Source of the DNA: Nematostella vectensis
Lineage: Eukaryota > Cnidaria > Anthozoa > Actiniaria > Edwardsiidae
Reading direction: 5' to 3'
Length of the DNA: 64,000 bases
Assembly: GCF_932526225.1 (NCBI RefSeq)
Contig: NC_064047.1
Location: 10,033,494-10,097,493, forward strand
Shown here: one piece after another, positions 1 through 12,227 of the stretch
Layout: each line of letters begins with the position of its first letter
How positions within the stretch are numbered: position 1 is the stretch's first letter
The notes under the pieces: generated by a model
What the model was told of the DNA's origin: nothing
Databases searched by the model: none
The model's input: the letters and a program-made list of their open reading frames with translations, nothing else
Position numbers and translations under genes: made by a program

Positions 1-1893
1 AGTAAAATTTGTATATATTTCTCTTGTATACTAAGCTATGAAGAAAGACTATTGCGATATCTATTAAGTAAATATAACGATACACTATGCATAAATGCAA
101 TACGGTTCATATATATATATATAGAATCAAAAAGCCCAAACTGTCGCGATCTCGTACCAGAACAATGAATACAATACACAAAAACTGGAAATCGACTCTG
201 CCAAATTTTCGTCTTTAATAAGACTTCTTCAGGGCAGATTGCAAGTTTGACAACAAGTTTGGCTCTGATTTTTATATGTTTAGGTATATTTAGTATGGAG
301 CGATTGTAATAATCGTTCATGGTCAAATAGTGAATTGAATATAAGGAAAATAATAAGATATAAGACTATTTTGTGAAGTTAAAACTATGTGGCACAAGGC
401 ATAGTGATAAACGGTATAAAAAGGAAATTTACCATTTATGATGGATGTAATCGAGATAAGACGAAATAAGCCTGAATTACTATATGTAAATAAAAATTGA
501 GTAAGTCATTGAGTAAGTCACCCAAATTTCACACTTAAATATACTAACCGAGGCGAATTCTACAAAGCTGGCATGAGACTTATTGTTATAGTATAATAGT
601 ATTTTTATGTCAAATGTATATTATGTTCGCTCCTTAAGGGGTAATTAAATATTGAAAATAAAGTTAAAAGGAGAACAAAAGTTTATGCCTCGACAGCTAT
701 CTGACTATTCCATTGGCTGAATTATAAAGAAGTTGATGAGCCTATCTCGTATCCAGCGAACTTCTTATTTCTACGCAAGCGTCGCCAAACGAAGGGCTCT
801 GGAAAACTCCACATTTTGGAGCGCGCTAGTTGGTCAATAAAAACGCATGAATTACTTCCAATACTTTCGATGTTGTGTCCAGATCCCGAAAAGATGTTTC
901 AAAGCTAGCCGAGAAAAATTTTCTGCGGCGAATAGAAACAAGAACAAATCTCAATGTCTAAAATATATCTTGAATGGGGCTACCAGATAATCCCGATAAA
1001 TAAAAGTTAGTAATTTGAATTTTTCGGTGCCGACTTGAAAAAAAATAGAAATTGGTATGTGGTTCGTAATGGACCCTATAAAAATCTGTTTATCAAACTG
1101 ATTTAAAATTAACTTCAAGAAACAAATCTGCAAAATTTAGCAGGTAATTGTTGTTTTTGCATTGTGAGCGCGCGCTGCATTCGCAATTCTGTTTTTGAAA
1201 CCTACAACAAAACGATATTTTTTCTCATATAATTTTCTGAAGCATAAAGATAGAAATCACTTAGCCAATATTTTGTGGTATTGCCGTCATGGTCATAGAC
1301 CCCGATAACTCGCAACTCGGACTGACTTAATGAAATCCCGGCCGGATGCGGGAGGGGGGGAGGGGGGGTGCAGCTTTACCTTTTTTTTTTTTTTTTTTTT
1401 TTTTGCAGTCTTTTTAAGTGGACATGTTGTTTTATGCCTAAGCAATGACACACAGTACAGACTCAAAGCAGCTCGTATTTTGCGCGGAACGTGTGGTGTT
1501 CTGCAAGGGCGGTAAAAACACTCGGTTCTCGAAAAACTCCCCAGGAAAAGCCGCATGTAGCGCTCGGCCAAAAATAGGGAGATTGGCACGCAACTGAACG
1601 GAGCGTAACTTGACCGGGTTTTCTGATCAAACACGCAGACCGCGTCGCAAACAAGGCACACTTTAGCCAAATTCGAGGGAATTTCGTGGTTTATTATCTA
1701 AATAGCCTAACAAACTCTGTTCCTACCGCCCTGGGTTCTGTGGAAATAAACTTCGTCTGTGCCAGCTGTATTCTAACCAGCGGTATTCCCAATGAGAAGG
1801 CCTGGTCGCACATCGCGCTTGTGTTTTCACGTGTTGTAAGTTGTAAACTCATCGGGAACTTTTTCGTCGGAAATAACCTTCGCTTTTATTGCA
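1..1893. other. Region upstream of DDX18, no gene seen
   Basis: No open frame here resembles a protein and none has convincing splice signals. It holds AT-rich sequence, a dispersed repeat piece around 125-245 that recurs near 7500-7585 and 41365-41400, and a poly-T run at 1381-1404 that creates spurious poly-Phe and poly-Lys frames. The last few hundred bases should contain the DDX18 promoter and 5' UTR, but I see no recognisable core element. Confidence 0.6.
125..245. repeat. Dispersed repeat piece
   Basis: The block contains AAAAGCCCAAA, then AATACAATACACAAAAACTGG, then TCTTTAATAAGACTTCTTCA. The first two parts recur at 7505-7585 inside a DDX18 intron and the last part recurs near 41371-41405 in a CUL5 intron. 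This is probably a low-copy interspersed element; the family is not recognised. Confidence 0.5.
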
Positions 1894-4800
1894 ATGGACA
1901 AAGAAACGAAGAAAAGTCTAAAAAAGAAGAAGCTTAAGAGCAAGATGAAGCGATCGGAAAAGAATAAAACCGAAGGTAATCGTATAATACAAGTTTTTCC
2001 TAGTTTATTGCTTGAAGTGTTTTGTTATTTGCCATGTGTTTTTGTGTAGACATGTGTTGAAGTTGCTTTTCGTTCACAGAATTAGTAGCTGTGAATAAAG
2101 TCGAGACAGATGATGATAATCCAGAAGAGACTGAGGAAGACTCTGGTAATGTCAGTGACACAGAGAGAACCGAAGAATCTACGCTTCCCTCAGGTGAAAC
2201 ATAGAAACGAGCCCGGCCATACCAATCGATAATTCCGATAATCAATCAATTAATTGATAATCAATCGATTAATATCGGAAATCAATAGAAATCAATAAAG
2301 TGAAACTATGTGAGTATCGATTATTATCGATTTTTATCGAAAAATATTGAAATTATCGATTATTACTGATTATATTAATAAATATCAATTTCTTTCATTC
2401 CGTCGAAATGTAACATCCTTAACCGACATGATCAATTGTTTGACTGTTTCTTCAAAAAATAAAACCCGATAGACAAGGTAAGATAAACAAAGCGAGACTT
2501 TATATTGCTTCATAAGAGCTCAATTTTACCGTTATCATTTGCAAACCACATTCAAGATATCGAGCCACGCTTCTGCTGTGCCAAACATAATTGTTTAGTA
2601 TTTAATTATATTGGCACATGAGAAGCTCGACTCCTAAATCAACTAGACCCTGCGCGCAGGGTTGACTGGGATACCTGAGATCTGCAACTTGTTTGTGTGA
2701 CATGTATGACAAAGATTTTACTGCCTACTTTGGATATAATAAAAAATATATATAATCTTGTTTTTTATTGTAAATGCCATATCACAACACTGATTGGGGA
2801 AAGAAAGGTGAGAGCATCATCTCTTCAGGTGTGGGGTGGACTCGAGGTGTGCTCCATGAGAGTAGACAGGACTGATTGTCCTATCTTCAAATACTATCCC
2901 CACATCAGAGTTAGCATCGAAATAAGATTAAGGAAAGCTGAGAATGTGTTTTAAAATTGTTATTTCTTAAATATTTCTTTGGTTCACTGCCCTCAATGTG
3001 CTATCACTTAGGGGTAAATTTATTTTAACACTCAAAGTAAGTCCTATTGTATTAACAATATAATTTTATTGAAATGTATTATTTTTTATGTAAGTTACAA
3101 GTAAACAACAACAATTATTTGTTTTGAAGTCAAATGAGAGGGCTATAGAATATCCAGACTTGATTGAACTTTATAGAGCATAAACATATTTTCAAGATCA
3201 ACAACACTACAAAAATATTACACATCTCTAGATTTTATTAAAATTGTTCCATAAAAATAAAATGACATTCAATGAGGGGTAAAGGTATTTTAGGGAAATA
3301 ATAAAACTTAAGCTTATCTAAAGGAAGCACCAAAGTACCAAAATAATTTTCATAGATTTAAGTACATATTTTACACTTACATGACTTACAACACCTATGC
3401 TGTACTATATTTAAATCGACATGGTTAAAATGATGAGATTCAATGAGGGAGATCAAGATATTTTATAGTAAGAAAATAAAATTCATCTTAGGGTAGCCGG
3501 TTAAGTGTCCAATATAAAGTAGATTCATCGACAAAGCGATTTGTAGGAGACAATTTCCATCAATTGTTTCAACTCTGAAATTATGTAGAGATTATTAAAA
3601 TCAAACAACTTGCTAGATATTGCAGAGTTTCAATGCAACTTAAAGTCATCATACCCATGATGCAACAGTGCAACAGTAGATTTAAGGTAATTCCCTTGAA
3701 TTACACTGCGCACCCATTCTGCACATATTGGCGCACGCTGTTTTGTTACAAATTATTTTTACTTAAAATTGCTTTGACAGAAAAATAAAGTCTGTTACCC
3801 CCATTTTTTATTTGCTCTAATAGTTAACTATATACGGAAAAATGATATACTGAAAGAAGAAAAAAAGTTGGATGGTAGATGTTTTTGTTCTCTTAAAATC
3901 CATAAAAATACTTCAAAATGGCTTTTTACTGTGCAATCTCCTAAAAATCCTAAAATAGGATTTGCTTTGAACATTAGCTACTATAGGTTATTGTTTAGGA
4001 GATCGGATTTTGGCAGCTCGACAAACAGAACTTAATTTTTTAAGACTATAGGCACTCTCTTTGAAAACTAAGAGTTGGGATTTTTTCTTGTGCTGTCAGT
4101 AAAAATGCGTCAACTCTACGCCCCTCTGTTGTGAAAACGAGGTCGGTACCCCCATTTTTTTATTACATTTTTTGAAAGCCCTTAACTTCAATATTGTTTA
4201 TGCCAAGTAGAACTTTTTCAAGGGAATAACCTTAACTGTATTATATTTCCAGAGGCAGCATTGCCGGATAGCCATGAGTTTTCAGCCCTGAGTGAGGATG
4301 TGAGTGAGAAGACACTTCAGGGTATCAAAGACATGGGCTTCACCACAATGACAGAGATTCAGCACAAGAGCATAGCTCCTCTTCTTAAAGGAAGGTACAC
4401 ATAATATCAGTTACATTTTGGAGGCTGCAGTAATCAGGCGCATTCCCAGGATTGGCTAAGGGGTGGGGAGGTGGGGGGGTGGGTGCGCAGTCACAGGTAT
4501 CATATGGAAAAAGCATAGTATTTGAAGATTCCTTAATAAGAAATGACCCACTTTTTGGCCGACAAGCGGGGGTGTACACCATGCACCCCCTGTGTATGCG
4601 CCTGGTAACCACCCTTCTTGCAGCTCGAATGCTAAATTATGAGATATCAGACATACATTATAACATGGTCGGGTTGAAGGCTTAGAAGTTTCTCAGACAG
4701 CTTCTGTACTGCATGACTCATGTCTGACCATGTTACAAATGTATGTCTGATATCTAATAACTGTGTTCACAGCTTAGATAGACATTGTTGGTTTTTGTTT

Positions 4801-7800
4801 TGTTTCATTTATTTTTTGCTGAGGGAGTAAAACCCTTGGAGAAGAGATGAAAAATAACAAACTCAACTCAAATTTGAACTGGGAATCGAAACCCAGTGGT
4901 TGCTGTAAGTTAGTATTAAATTGGAAACTCTGTCAGCTTTCATTTTTTCTTCCTAGCAGCTATTTTCCATAGAAAATGTCCATTTCCATTGCCTTTTACT
5001 CAATCCCTTTTACTTTTCTCAAGACTGAGCTTGTTTGTCATGATGAAGCTTTGTTTTGGGGGTGATTTTTTTAGGATTTTGTATATAAATAATGCAAGGT
5101 AAGACAAGAAAGTTGAGGATGAATGGCTGATTTCCTTGTATCCATTCTTTTTTTCAGAGATCTTTTAGGAGCTGCTAAGACTGGAAGTGGGAAGACATTG
5201 GCGTTTCTTGTGCCAGTTGTTGAACTACTCTACAAACTCCAGTTCAAAACTAGAAATGGTAAGAATAGTTTCAGGTTGATTTTTTATTTGTTTTGGGAAA
5301 TTGAAAAATACGGTTTGTCCCGGTCTGTTCGCGAACACTGTGTTCGCGAACATCAGCTGTTTGCGAACGTTGTTCGCGAATTTCGCAAACAATTTCGCAA
5401 ACATATGTCCACATGTTCGAGAGCGGTACTGTAGTTTCTTCTACTAGTAAACACTCCCTGCTGTTCTATAAACAATTCTGCAATCCATTTAATATTGTAC
5501 ATATTCATATACTGTATAATCAAACAGAACAACACTTCGAAGAACTCAAGCAGGACCAAAATCAATCCTGAATGTTTTCCCATTTCTAGGAACTGGCGTT
5601 ATCATAATTTCCCCAACTCGAGAGCTCTCGCTACAGACGTATGGAGTAGCTCGAGACTTGCTGAAGCACCACAACTTCACCTATGGGATTATCATGGGTG
5701 GAGTCAATAGAAAGGCTGAAGCTGAGCGGTTACAGAAGGGAGTCAACCTGCTCATTGCAACGCCAGGAAGACTATTGGACCATCTTCAGGTATGCCAGAT
5801 CTGTAACTAGGGAGTACAGGAGAACCATTGATTCAACAGGGAGTTCTACTTGAATGAAAGAAAATTAAAAAATACTGTGAGCTAGGAGGAGATGCCTTAG
5901 AGAAAATGGTCAGCTGGAATGCTCAGCCTACAACCCCCTTCCACCCACCCACCCAACCCCACTACTTATTTGTATGAGCCTGGTTTGCATTATTATTTAG
6001 TTGTCTCTAAGTGATGGTTCATTTAATACGTATCAATATCTAACCCTGTCATCTGATTGGTAGAATAGTGAAGCTATGGGATGTGGCATTTGATTGGCCT
6101 ATGATCAGAGAATCGTTCACATGACCTTACTGTGCTGTAATTCTAACTGAAGAAATACATAGTGTTTTTTTTATAAATGTGTTCAAGTATGTGAAACTGT
6201 AGAATATCAACATTTTCATCTTTGATTTAGAATACACAAGGATTTTTATACAAGAACTTACAGTGCTTGGTCATCGATGAAGCAGACAGAATTTTGGAGA
6301 TTGGTTTTGAGGAGGAGATGAGACAAATCATTAGAATACTACCAAGTAAGACAATCTTATATGAAATCAAATAAATGGTTTGTCAATTCTGATTAAATAA
6401 TTATATTTAAGTGTATTTTGACTCATCTTTTTTAGGCAAGAGACAGACAGTTCTGTTTTCAGCAACACAGACAAAGAATGTTGAAGATCTGGCTAAGCTG
6501 TCTTTGAAGAGGTCACCGTTGTATGTTGGAGTGGATGATCACAAGGAGACATCTACTGTTGAGGGCTTGGAACAGGTGCATATTATAATGTTCTAGATTT
6601 TTTTGCTTCTAATGCTGAGTTTACATCGGGGAGGGGGTGTTTCCCAAGGAGGGACTTTGAAAAAAAAAACAGATGGGTTGATGGCAAAATCAGTATAGCA
6701 ATTTAGGTGTTGCCAGCAGCAATTCCTCCCTCTAACAGATAGCACATTTTGCATGGTTAAAGCAATTTTTAACCATAAAAGATACAGCAGCACTACAGTT
6801 AGTTACTGACAATTAAGCTGATTGTACCGTAATAAGACTTTATAATATAATCAACTTAGCCAAGACCCATAAAGAGACAGCAAAATCGAACCCCCCTGTT
6901 GGCTGATTCAAGAGAAAGGTGTGCTCATATTTTAGCCACTGGAAACACATTCCGATATTTGTTTTCATTGTAGGGTTACATTGTTGTTCCGTCAGAGAAG
7001 CGATTTCTTGTCCTGTTTACGTTCCTGAAGAAAAACAGAAGCAAAAAGGTCATGGTTTTCTTCTCATCTTGTAACTCAGTCAAGTACCACTCAGAACTGC
7101 TTAATTACATTGACCTTCCGGTCCTGGAAATACATGTGAGTGATGTGTTTGACACAAATGAGTGTATTTTACAAGTGTACATACAGTAGATCATTTGGTG
7201 ACTAACTAGGATAAAAATCCCCATTTAATGCAAGCCATCAAGCCAGCATCAGTCCTGCAGTAGATGGTGTTTTTGAGTCAGTTCTGCGTCAAGTCACACT
7301 GTTTTATCAAAGTTTGAGTCGATGGGGATATACTGTACATTCTTTCAGTTAAACAAAAATACTGTAGAATCAATTCCCTGAAAATTATGAACATCTATGG
7401 TACATTTACTACGCTACCCTTTTTCCCTTCCCAAATTGAAAAAAAATAAATAAATAAAAGCAATTTGAAATAATTATATGTCAATCTATGTAAAAATAAA
7501 TATAAAAAGCCCAAATTGTTGTGTTCGTGAATGAGAAGAATAAATACAATACAATACACCAAAAACTGGAATTTGACACTGCAAATCTATGTAATGTATT
7601 AGCTACTGTATTTTAAAAAAAATTGTGCAAATGGCAAATGGCGATTTACAAATGGCAGTTCTATATGACCGACAGGAGCCATGGATCCCAAAATATTTGC
7701 TCCAAATTTCAAAATAATATGATAAAACATATGGTTATCCATTGGTTCTGACATTGCTTGCGTTTTTATTGTACCACCTACATTCTTACAAATAATTACT

Positions 7801-10800
7801 TCCCATGAGTAGCTTTTGGTTTGAGAACTGCCATTTGGCAATTGCCATTTGCTGTTTGTGCTGACAACCTTTATTGAAATAGGTTTACAGTATATAATTT
7901 TCTGTTTAACCGAAATGGAATGCACTTTATACACCTATTTCCTTAAAGTTTGACTATAAGCAATGGAAAATTGAACAAAGTTTGGCCAATATAAATGTTT
8001 TCTTGTATTAAAAATTCGTTCATTCATTACAAGGGCCTTCCTACAAACTTAATTTAGCCTCACTGAATGTCATTAACAGATACAACTCTTGTTCCCTAAC
8101 CAGTGGTGTTTGGCATTCATCATTTCCCATTCTCTTATAATCAACTTTAATTTAAATAGGTGTAAACAGTATGGCGTTCAAGCACGCATCAAATGGTTTG
8201 GAAATATTTGAACTTTCAACTGATGAACACATCGGATTAAATGTGTCTTCATTAAGTGACTAAATGTGTCTTAATTTTTATTTCAGGGAAAGCAAAAGCA
8301 ACAAAAACGAACCACCACCTTCTTCGAATTCTGTAATGCCAAGTCAGGGATATTACTCTGCACAGATGTGGCTGCTCGAGGGCTGGATATCCCCGAGGTA
8401 GACTGGATTGTACAGTACGATCCTGCCGATGACCCAAAAGTAAGTAAAGTGGTAACATGAACAGCATTGACAGACAACAATAAAACACTCAAAGAGCCAG
8501 AAGGGGAATACACTCTGTCTGATACTGTACACTTCAGATGTGGTTGTTCCAAAGCCACATTGTGAAAACATCATGTTTCACGGTCTACCAAGGACCTGAA
8601 TGTTAACTTTGTAAACCCATCTATCTTTGCTTGTTAAGGCAGAAACAAGGTTCTAAGTTTATTGACCCTTACTGTACTGTATTTGGAACTATAAACACAA
8701 GCCAATTTTATTAGAACTACTGTAAGTATATAAGTGTTTTTTTGCCATGTTCTTCTTGCCATTGCCGTTGTACAGTTGTTGCTTAAATCCTCTCAGTACT
8801 GGAGTATTATTTTGGGTGCAAAATCCATTGGCAAATCCAGGGGTGGTCCAAGGGGGCTGGTGTTCCCCACTATCTAAAAACTAAGGGTAACTGCTGTCAA
8901 ATCTTTTATTTGTTGGTGCTGTTAAGTAACCATACACTTTCCTATGAGAGCTGGGATTTTTTGTTTGACTGAATTTCTGGGGGTTTCAGTCTATTGCACC
9001 TTCTTCCAACTTTTTCATATTTTCCAGGGGCGGATTTAGGGTTGGGCTGAGTGGGCCTTGCCCTCCCCCCCTTTTTTTAGAAATTTGGCTTTGAAATAAC
9101 AAAAAGTATAATGAAATACAGTGAAGAACATTGAATCCGCCCCCTTTCTTGAAACGCCGGCTCCCCCCCTCTTTTTGGAGATCCTGGATCCGTCCCTGAT
9201 TTCTCTTTTTTTTTTCTAACAAACAGGAATACATCCATCGCGTCGGGAGAACAGCCCGTGGCACTGAGGGCAAAGGCCATGCCCTATTGTTCTTGCTTCC
9301 AGAAGAACTTGCTTTTCTTCGATATCTCAAGCACGCAAAGGTGAGAAAATCTTTCTGCTTCCAAGCTTAAATGGTGTGCACTGTTTTTTTTTTTAATAAA
9401 CATACATGTAGCAATTTTCTTTAAAAATATGTTAGTTCACAGATATCCCACCCCCCTTTTGGAGTAAAAAAAATTGAAAAGTTACTTTGTTTGAAGAAAA
9501 TATATGTCTGAGGGACGGGAAGTACTGTCCATTTTCCTTTGCCTGCTTGACTTTGCTGACGCAACAAATCCAATTCAGCGTGAAGTATTGTAAGATCTAT
9601 GTAGTGACCTACCAAAAACCACTGGATCAGTTATAAGCTGTCAATCCCACCATTATCCACCCCCATTTTGAAATCCTGGACCCGCCCCTGCCTGTGTCCA
9701 CTAGCTTGAAGAGTCCAGAAGGCTATGAGGTTAATTATGTTTATGTGTTCTGTTATGTAGGTGTTCATGGCTCACTCTATTTTCTGTACTGTAGGTTCAT
9801 TGGTGCATCACTATTGCTGTACTTTCTTTATCCGTTTTCTTCTGTTCAATAATAGCTTGGTGTAGGTTATTGATAGGGAAAGAACCTCTATTTTAGGAAT
9901 GAGGGATTGTTTTAGGGGTGTGTCTACTGATGAAGGATCCCTCTTTTAGGGATGAGGGGTGATGTTCTAGGGTTGTAGTTTATTAATGAATGATAAGGGT
10001 ATTACGGATTGTCTTAGAGGTGTATGTAGTTTCTTAATAATGAATTCCCCATTTTTAAGTATGAGATACATAAGGGATTATAGTTTATTGATTGTTGAAT
10101 GTTTGTTTTAGGTTCCGCTGAATGAATACGATTTTTCCTCATCCAAAATCCTCAACATACAGTCACAGGTACTTGTCTTAAACAGCCTCTGTCAGCCGCT
10201 ATTTTGTCCTCCTAGCAAAATACCAAGTGTGAAAAAGCATCCATTTCCATCGGCTGATTTGGGGAAGCCAATGCGAAATTTTCAATTGAATTCGGTAAAT
10301 CAAGTATTGAACTTTGTTTTTAGATGGTTTTTAGACATTCGTGCCTTCCGATATTAAATTAAATCAATAAAAAAAAGGTGTCGCTGACAAGGGCTCTTTA
10401 ATGTTGCGTGTCTCCTTCTGCCGCTATTTTGTCTTCCTAGAAAAATACCAAGAGTAAGAAGGCATCCGTTTACATCAGCTAAAAAGGGAAAGCTATTGTA
10501 ATATTTCGATTGAATTTGTAAAAAAAAAAGTATAAAACTTTATTTTAAGACGGGTATTTCGATATTCTTTACATGATTTATCTTCCAATGTAACAGTGTA
10601 ACTATGTATCTAACTATCACCGACGCTTTCCAGTAGCTCGTTTCCTGGCTTCCGTCGTTCAAAATCCTTGAAGCGTTCTCGGTTGGCGGCACTGAAAAGG
10701 TTACCAGTCACGCCACTTCTCTGTAAGGCGCCGACTAATCAAATAGCGCCGTATGTAACTCCATTAGTTTAAATGACAGAAGCCAGAAAGCGGTTCAGCA

Positions 10801-11773
10801 AATGGAAATTATCGACAGCATATTAAAAATCGCAGTAAGGGAAAACAATAATGCAATGGCGGCTGCTTGAAAGTCTTTAACGTACTTTGTGTATTTTTCA
10901 GCTTGAGAGGTTGATAGAAAAGAATTACTACCTACACAAGTCGGCGAAAGATGCTTACAAAGCGTACATACAGGCGTATGCCTCCCACCAGCACAAGAGC
11001 ATCTTCAATGTGAACTCTCTAGACCTTCAGAGGGTCGCCCTGTCTTTTGGATTTGCTGTTCCACCAAGCGTCAGCCTTAGTATCCTTTTTTACGCTAAAA
11101 GCAGTGTACAACATTTTAAAGAGTCCCTGTTAGCCGCCATTTTGTCATCCTAAAAAAATACCAAGTGTGTGATTTCATCCATTTCAATCGGCTAATGAAT
11201 AGAAGCTTTTGGTGTATTTTTGTTTGAATTTGGTGACTGGAGTATAAGTCTTTCTATTTAGAAGGATATTTCGAGATTTCATCCCAATTTGTATTGTTTT
11301 TGCGCATTTTTGACAGCGCACGCGTGTATGGCTTCACTACTTTTGATTGACGGAAAAATGTTTGAAACTGGTTGGATATTCGATTTCTCGCGCGATTACA
11401 AATTTGTTTAAGCTTTACGCTCAATAGCATTCCTCAGGCGAATAAGTCGAAGGTTTTAGTATATTTGAATGAGTTTTGTGATCTTGGCAATGTAAATGGG
11501 ATCGGCTATTGTAAGTCTGCCCATAGTGCTCACTTTTATTCTCTTACCCTACAGTGTTATAACAACTATTTGTTATTACCCCAACCCTGTAAATCGTTTC
11601 GCCTTAACACAATTCTACCAGACGTTCACAGTAGCAAGGGTGAAAGAATACAGCGTCGAGGGGGAGGCGGAGGATTCGGCTACAAGAGCCAAAACCAAAT
11701 TGCTGGTAAACACGGCAAGCAGAAGGTCTTCAATTTTAAGAAGGGGAAAGATATCCGGCAATTCGCAAGATGA
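1894..11773 (+). CDS. DDX18: ATP-dependent RNA helicase DDX18 (Has1 family), 13 exons
   Basis: DEAD-box helicase of the Has1/DDX18 family, known to act in the nucleolus in large-subunit ribosome assembly. Exons: 1894-1975, 2080-2193, 4253-4394, 5158-5258, 5590-5789, 6231-6345, 6436-6575, 6974-7135, 8287-8439, 9227-9340, 10112-10168, 10902-11079, 11622-11773. All junctions are GT-AG and in phase, giving 569 residues. Visible motifs: a Lys-rich then acidic N-terminus (residues 1-65), Q motif, motif [10 protein letters not shown] (118-126), DEAD (229-232), SAT (260-262), and motif [11 protein letters not shown] (407-415). The C-terminal tail has the [10 protein letters not shown] signature typical of DDX18. 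The N-terminus is shorter than in the human protein (about 670 residues). The start was chosen at the first Met of the Lys-rich segment. The introns carry many foldback repeats. The gene is convergent with the tiny-exon gene downstream. Confidence 0.95.
2225..2380. repeat. ATCGAT-rich AT repeat in DDX18 intron 2
   Basis: Imperfect repetition of ATCGAT/AATCAAT motifs, including ATTAATTGATAATCAATCGA and repeated TTATCGATT, with local inverted symmetry. It starts about 30 bp after the donor of exon 2. Confidence 0.6.
4435..4604. mobile_element. Foldback MITE-like element, CAGGCG termini
   Basis: Starts CAGGCGCATTCCCAGG and ends with TGTATGCGCCTG, an inverted terminal repeat. The interior (CAGTCACAGGTATCATATGG and a CCCACTTTTTGGCCG-like stretch) matches, in the opposite orientation, the element at 22885-23062. 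It lies in DDX18 intron 3, starting about 40 bp after the exon 3 donor. It is non-autonomous; the superfamily is unknown. Confidence 0.65.
5318..5405. repeat. Cluster of TTCGCGAA-type palindromes
   Basis: Within about 90 bp of DDX18 intron 4 the octamer TTCGCGAA occurs three times, and related TTTGCGAA and TTCGCAAA forms occur three more times. The whole cluster is a set of overlapping inverted repeats. No gene is present. It could be the core of a foldback element or a binding-site cluster. Confidence 0.65.
7622..7858. mobile_element. Inverted-repeat element in DDX18 intron 8
   Basis: The left arm GCAAATGGCAAATGGC...AATGGCAGTTCT and the right arm GAACTGCCATTTGGCAATTG...CCATTTGC are inverted copies about 170 bp apart. 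It resembles a non-autonomous foldback element. No coding capacity is seen. Confidence 0.5.
9025..9200. mobile_element. MITE-like element, CAGGGGCGGAT termini
   Basis: Begins CCAGGGGCGGATTTAGG and ends CTGGATCCGTCCCTGA, an imperfect inverted terminal repeat around G/C-run-rich DNA. Partial relatives lie at 8832-8850 and 9655-9690. It ends about 27 bp upstream of DDX18 exon 10, so the exon's polypyrimidine tract directly abuts it. Confidence 0.6.
10176..10350. repeat. Dispersed repeat family R1, copy 1
   Basis: Contains the family landmarks AGCCGCTATTTTGTC, AAATACCAAGTGTGAA and CATCCATTTCCATCGGCT. It starts about 8 bp after the donor of DDX18 exon 11. The same landmarks recur at 10390-10600, 11108-11300, 38444-38640, 38942-39120, 44565-44790 and 56829-62787. 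Confidence 0.65.
10390..10600. repeat. Dispersed repeat family R1, copy 2
   Basis: Same landmarks as copy 1 (TGCCGCTATTTTGTCTTCCT, AAATACCAAGAGTAAG, GCATCCGTTTACATCAGCT). It lies in the same DDX18 intron. Confidence 0.6.
11108..11300. repeat. Dispersed repeat family R1, copy 3
   Basis: Landmarks AAAGAGTCCCTGTTAGCCGC, AAATACCAAGTGTGTG and CATCCATTTCAATCGGCTAA. It begins about 30 bp after the donor of DDX18 exon 12. Confidence 0.6.
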
Positions 11774-11856
11774 CAAATGCACTTACCAAGAGGTAGAAAA
11801 CAGCTACTGGGGTGCTCAATATTCCGCAAACTCTTGCTGACTATTCGACCGTCATC

Positions 11857-12227
11857 CGGCCCGTATCCAGGATTTTCCTTGGAGGAAGTGCAAAATTTGA
11901 AAAGGTGGACCTAATTTTTTCGGTGGTGGGGGAAGAGGGGGGCGGGGGGAGGCTGGAGGAAAGAGTGAGTTATCTGATAAGACCTGACCACCCCCAAAAG
12001 AACAATAATGGATTTGTTTAATGCCATTGCAGTATTTCCACAGGGCGTTTATTATCGGATTTGGCTACAAAGAAATTGTGACTTTTAGATTTATGACACA
12101 TCAGATTGATCTAATTTGCTTATGCTTTAAAGTTTTGTCTACAAATGACACGTCTATTGCGAACCAGAAGTGGATGGTTGTTGTGGGGGGTGCGAACACA
12201 CCCCCTACACCCCCAGGGTACGGACCT
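11857..12227. mobile_element. MITE-like element, GGCCCGTA termini, copy A
   Basis: Starts CCGGCCCGTATCCAGGA and ends CCCCCAGGGTACGGACCTGG, which are inverted termini. The interior (AGGTGGACCTAATTTTT, then TGTCTACAAA, then GCACGTCTATTG-like sequence) matches the reverse complement of 16596-16949. No protein is encoded. Confidence 0.65.

Noticed and set aside
1293-1670. 125-residue minus-strand frame with poly-Lys
   Set aside because: Driven by the poly-T run at 1381-1404; no family resemblance.
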